Virus record (IMG/VR): IMGVR_UViG_3300046001_002907
Location: 1 to 30,545 of that record
From: a virus
Reading direction: 5' to 3' (one strand)
Length of the DNA: 30,545 bases
In this document: positions 30,192 through 30,545 of the stretch, in pieces
Layout: each line of letters opens with the position of its first letter
Position numbering within the stretch: position 1 is the first letter of the stretch
Notes under the pieces: model-generated
Told to the model about the DNA's origin: nothing
The model's input: only the letters and a program-made list of their open reading frames with translations
Database searches by the model: none
Translations under genes and position numbers: made by a program

Positions 30192-30545
30192 TGAAGTTAT
30201 TGCTAGAATTGATAATCTAGATAAGAATAAGCCATCTGCAAATAAAACAGATGACTTTATGACTGAAGGAGATCTTGTAAAAAGTTTTGACGGAATAGAT
30301 GCAAACTTTAAACGCAGAATTACAAGAATGAACAAGGCTTACACTGGTCAAGATGGTGTAAAATCTAAGCAGTTATTTCCAGAGCAAGACGTAACCACAG
30401 CCTATGGTCTTTTTGATGTTGTATTGCCACCCTATAATCTTGATGAGTTAGCATTCTTTTTTGATAATTCTTTTGCAAACCATGCTGCAATTAATGCAAA
30501 GGTTGCAAATACCGTTGGTCTTGGATACGGTTTTATAATGTCCTT
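30178..30545 (+). CDS. Portal protein (3' end cut off)
   Basis: The frame is open from ATG 30178 to the right edge (122 codons seen). AGGGG at 30163-30167 supports this start; ATG 30184 is the alternative. After a charged N-terminus (MEMTNEVIARIDN) comes LVKSFDGIDANFKRRITRMN (about 36-55). Next is YGLFDVVLPPYNLDELAFFF, then SFANHAAINAKVANTVGLGY (about 98-117). The 'FDVVLPPYNLxxLAxxFxxS..HxAxIxAKVxNxVGLGY' layout is that of phage portal proteins of the long-tailed type, which form the dodecameric ring for DNA packaging at one capsid vertex. It is read together with the gene upstream, which it overlaps. Confidence 0.8.
   Translation, partial: MEMTNEVIARIDNLDKNKPSANKTDDFMTEGDLVKSFDGIDANFKRRITRMNKAYTGQDGVKSKQLFPEQDVTTAYGLFDVVLPPYNLDELAFFFDNSFANHAAINAKVANTVGLGYGFIMS

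Overview
The window reads as part of an AT-rich, tailed, double-stranded DNA phage, seen from its receptor-binding region into the start of its head/packaging genes. Support for a phage is direct: about 22 kb of tail-fibre-type genes, a holin-like gene, a 1221-residue LamG-type minor tail protein, and at the right edge the start of a portal protein. The host is probably an actinobacterium, possibly one of the small AT-rich freshwater or marine lineages. That is an inference from a DUF7455-type zinc-binding protein (12365-12586, minus), which is typical of actinobacteria and their phages, from promoters placed so that transcripts would be leaderless, and from the general protein repertoire. The portal start resembles that of long-tailed (siphovirus-like) phages, but no host or taxon is proven.

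Layout. (1) 1-12005: a dense series of fibre shafts, glycine-rich adhesins, beta-sandwich tips and small partner proteins, all on the plus strand, often joined by TAATG or ATGA stop/start overlaps. (2) 12017-12973: a second copy of a small beta protein, the minus-strand DUF7455-like gene, and a small membrane protein. (3) 13025-21894: three more fibre blocks, including a 604-aa and a 721-aa shaft with internal tandem repeats, and one clear intrinsic terminator at 15691-15724. (4) 21964-24089: a strong consensus promoter, a holin-like protein, a GT-B glycosyltransferase, a possibly catalytically dead amidase-like protein, and a small minus-strand cysteine protein. (5) 24156-26096: an adenosylcobalamin-dependent (class II) ribonucleotide reductase. 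(6) 26128-30545: the LamG minor tail protein, an unknown 123-aa protein, and the truncated portal gene.

How the parts fit. Seven proteins carry the same type of glycine-rich domain, which by analogy with known polyglycine adhesins would form fibre tips that bind host receptors. Three of them follow a shaft protein ending in a shared C-terminal beta domain, so the unit 'shaft + separate adhesin' occurs three times. Other units use different N-terminal docking sequences and different tips, so the region looks like a combinatorial set of receptor-binding modules. Most units have their own TATAAT-like -10 element. In eight cases this lies 6 to 9 nt upstream of the start codon with no room for a Shine-Dalgarno site (leaderless); in others a short leader with a clear Shine-Dalgarno site follows. 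The holin-like gene begins the lysis/late-function stretch, the glycosyltransferase may decorate virion proteins, and the reductase supplies deoxynucleotides for phage replication.

There is no gene-free stretch longer than 300 bases. I saw no tRNA, rRNA, CRISPR array, insertion sequence, integrase, attachment site, replication origin or reverse transcriptase. No convincing active endolysin gene is present.
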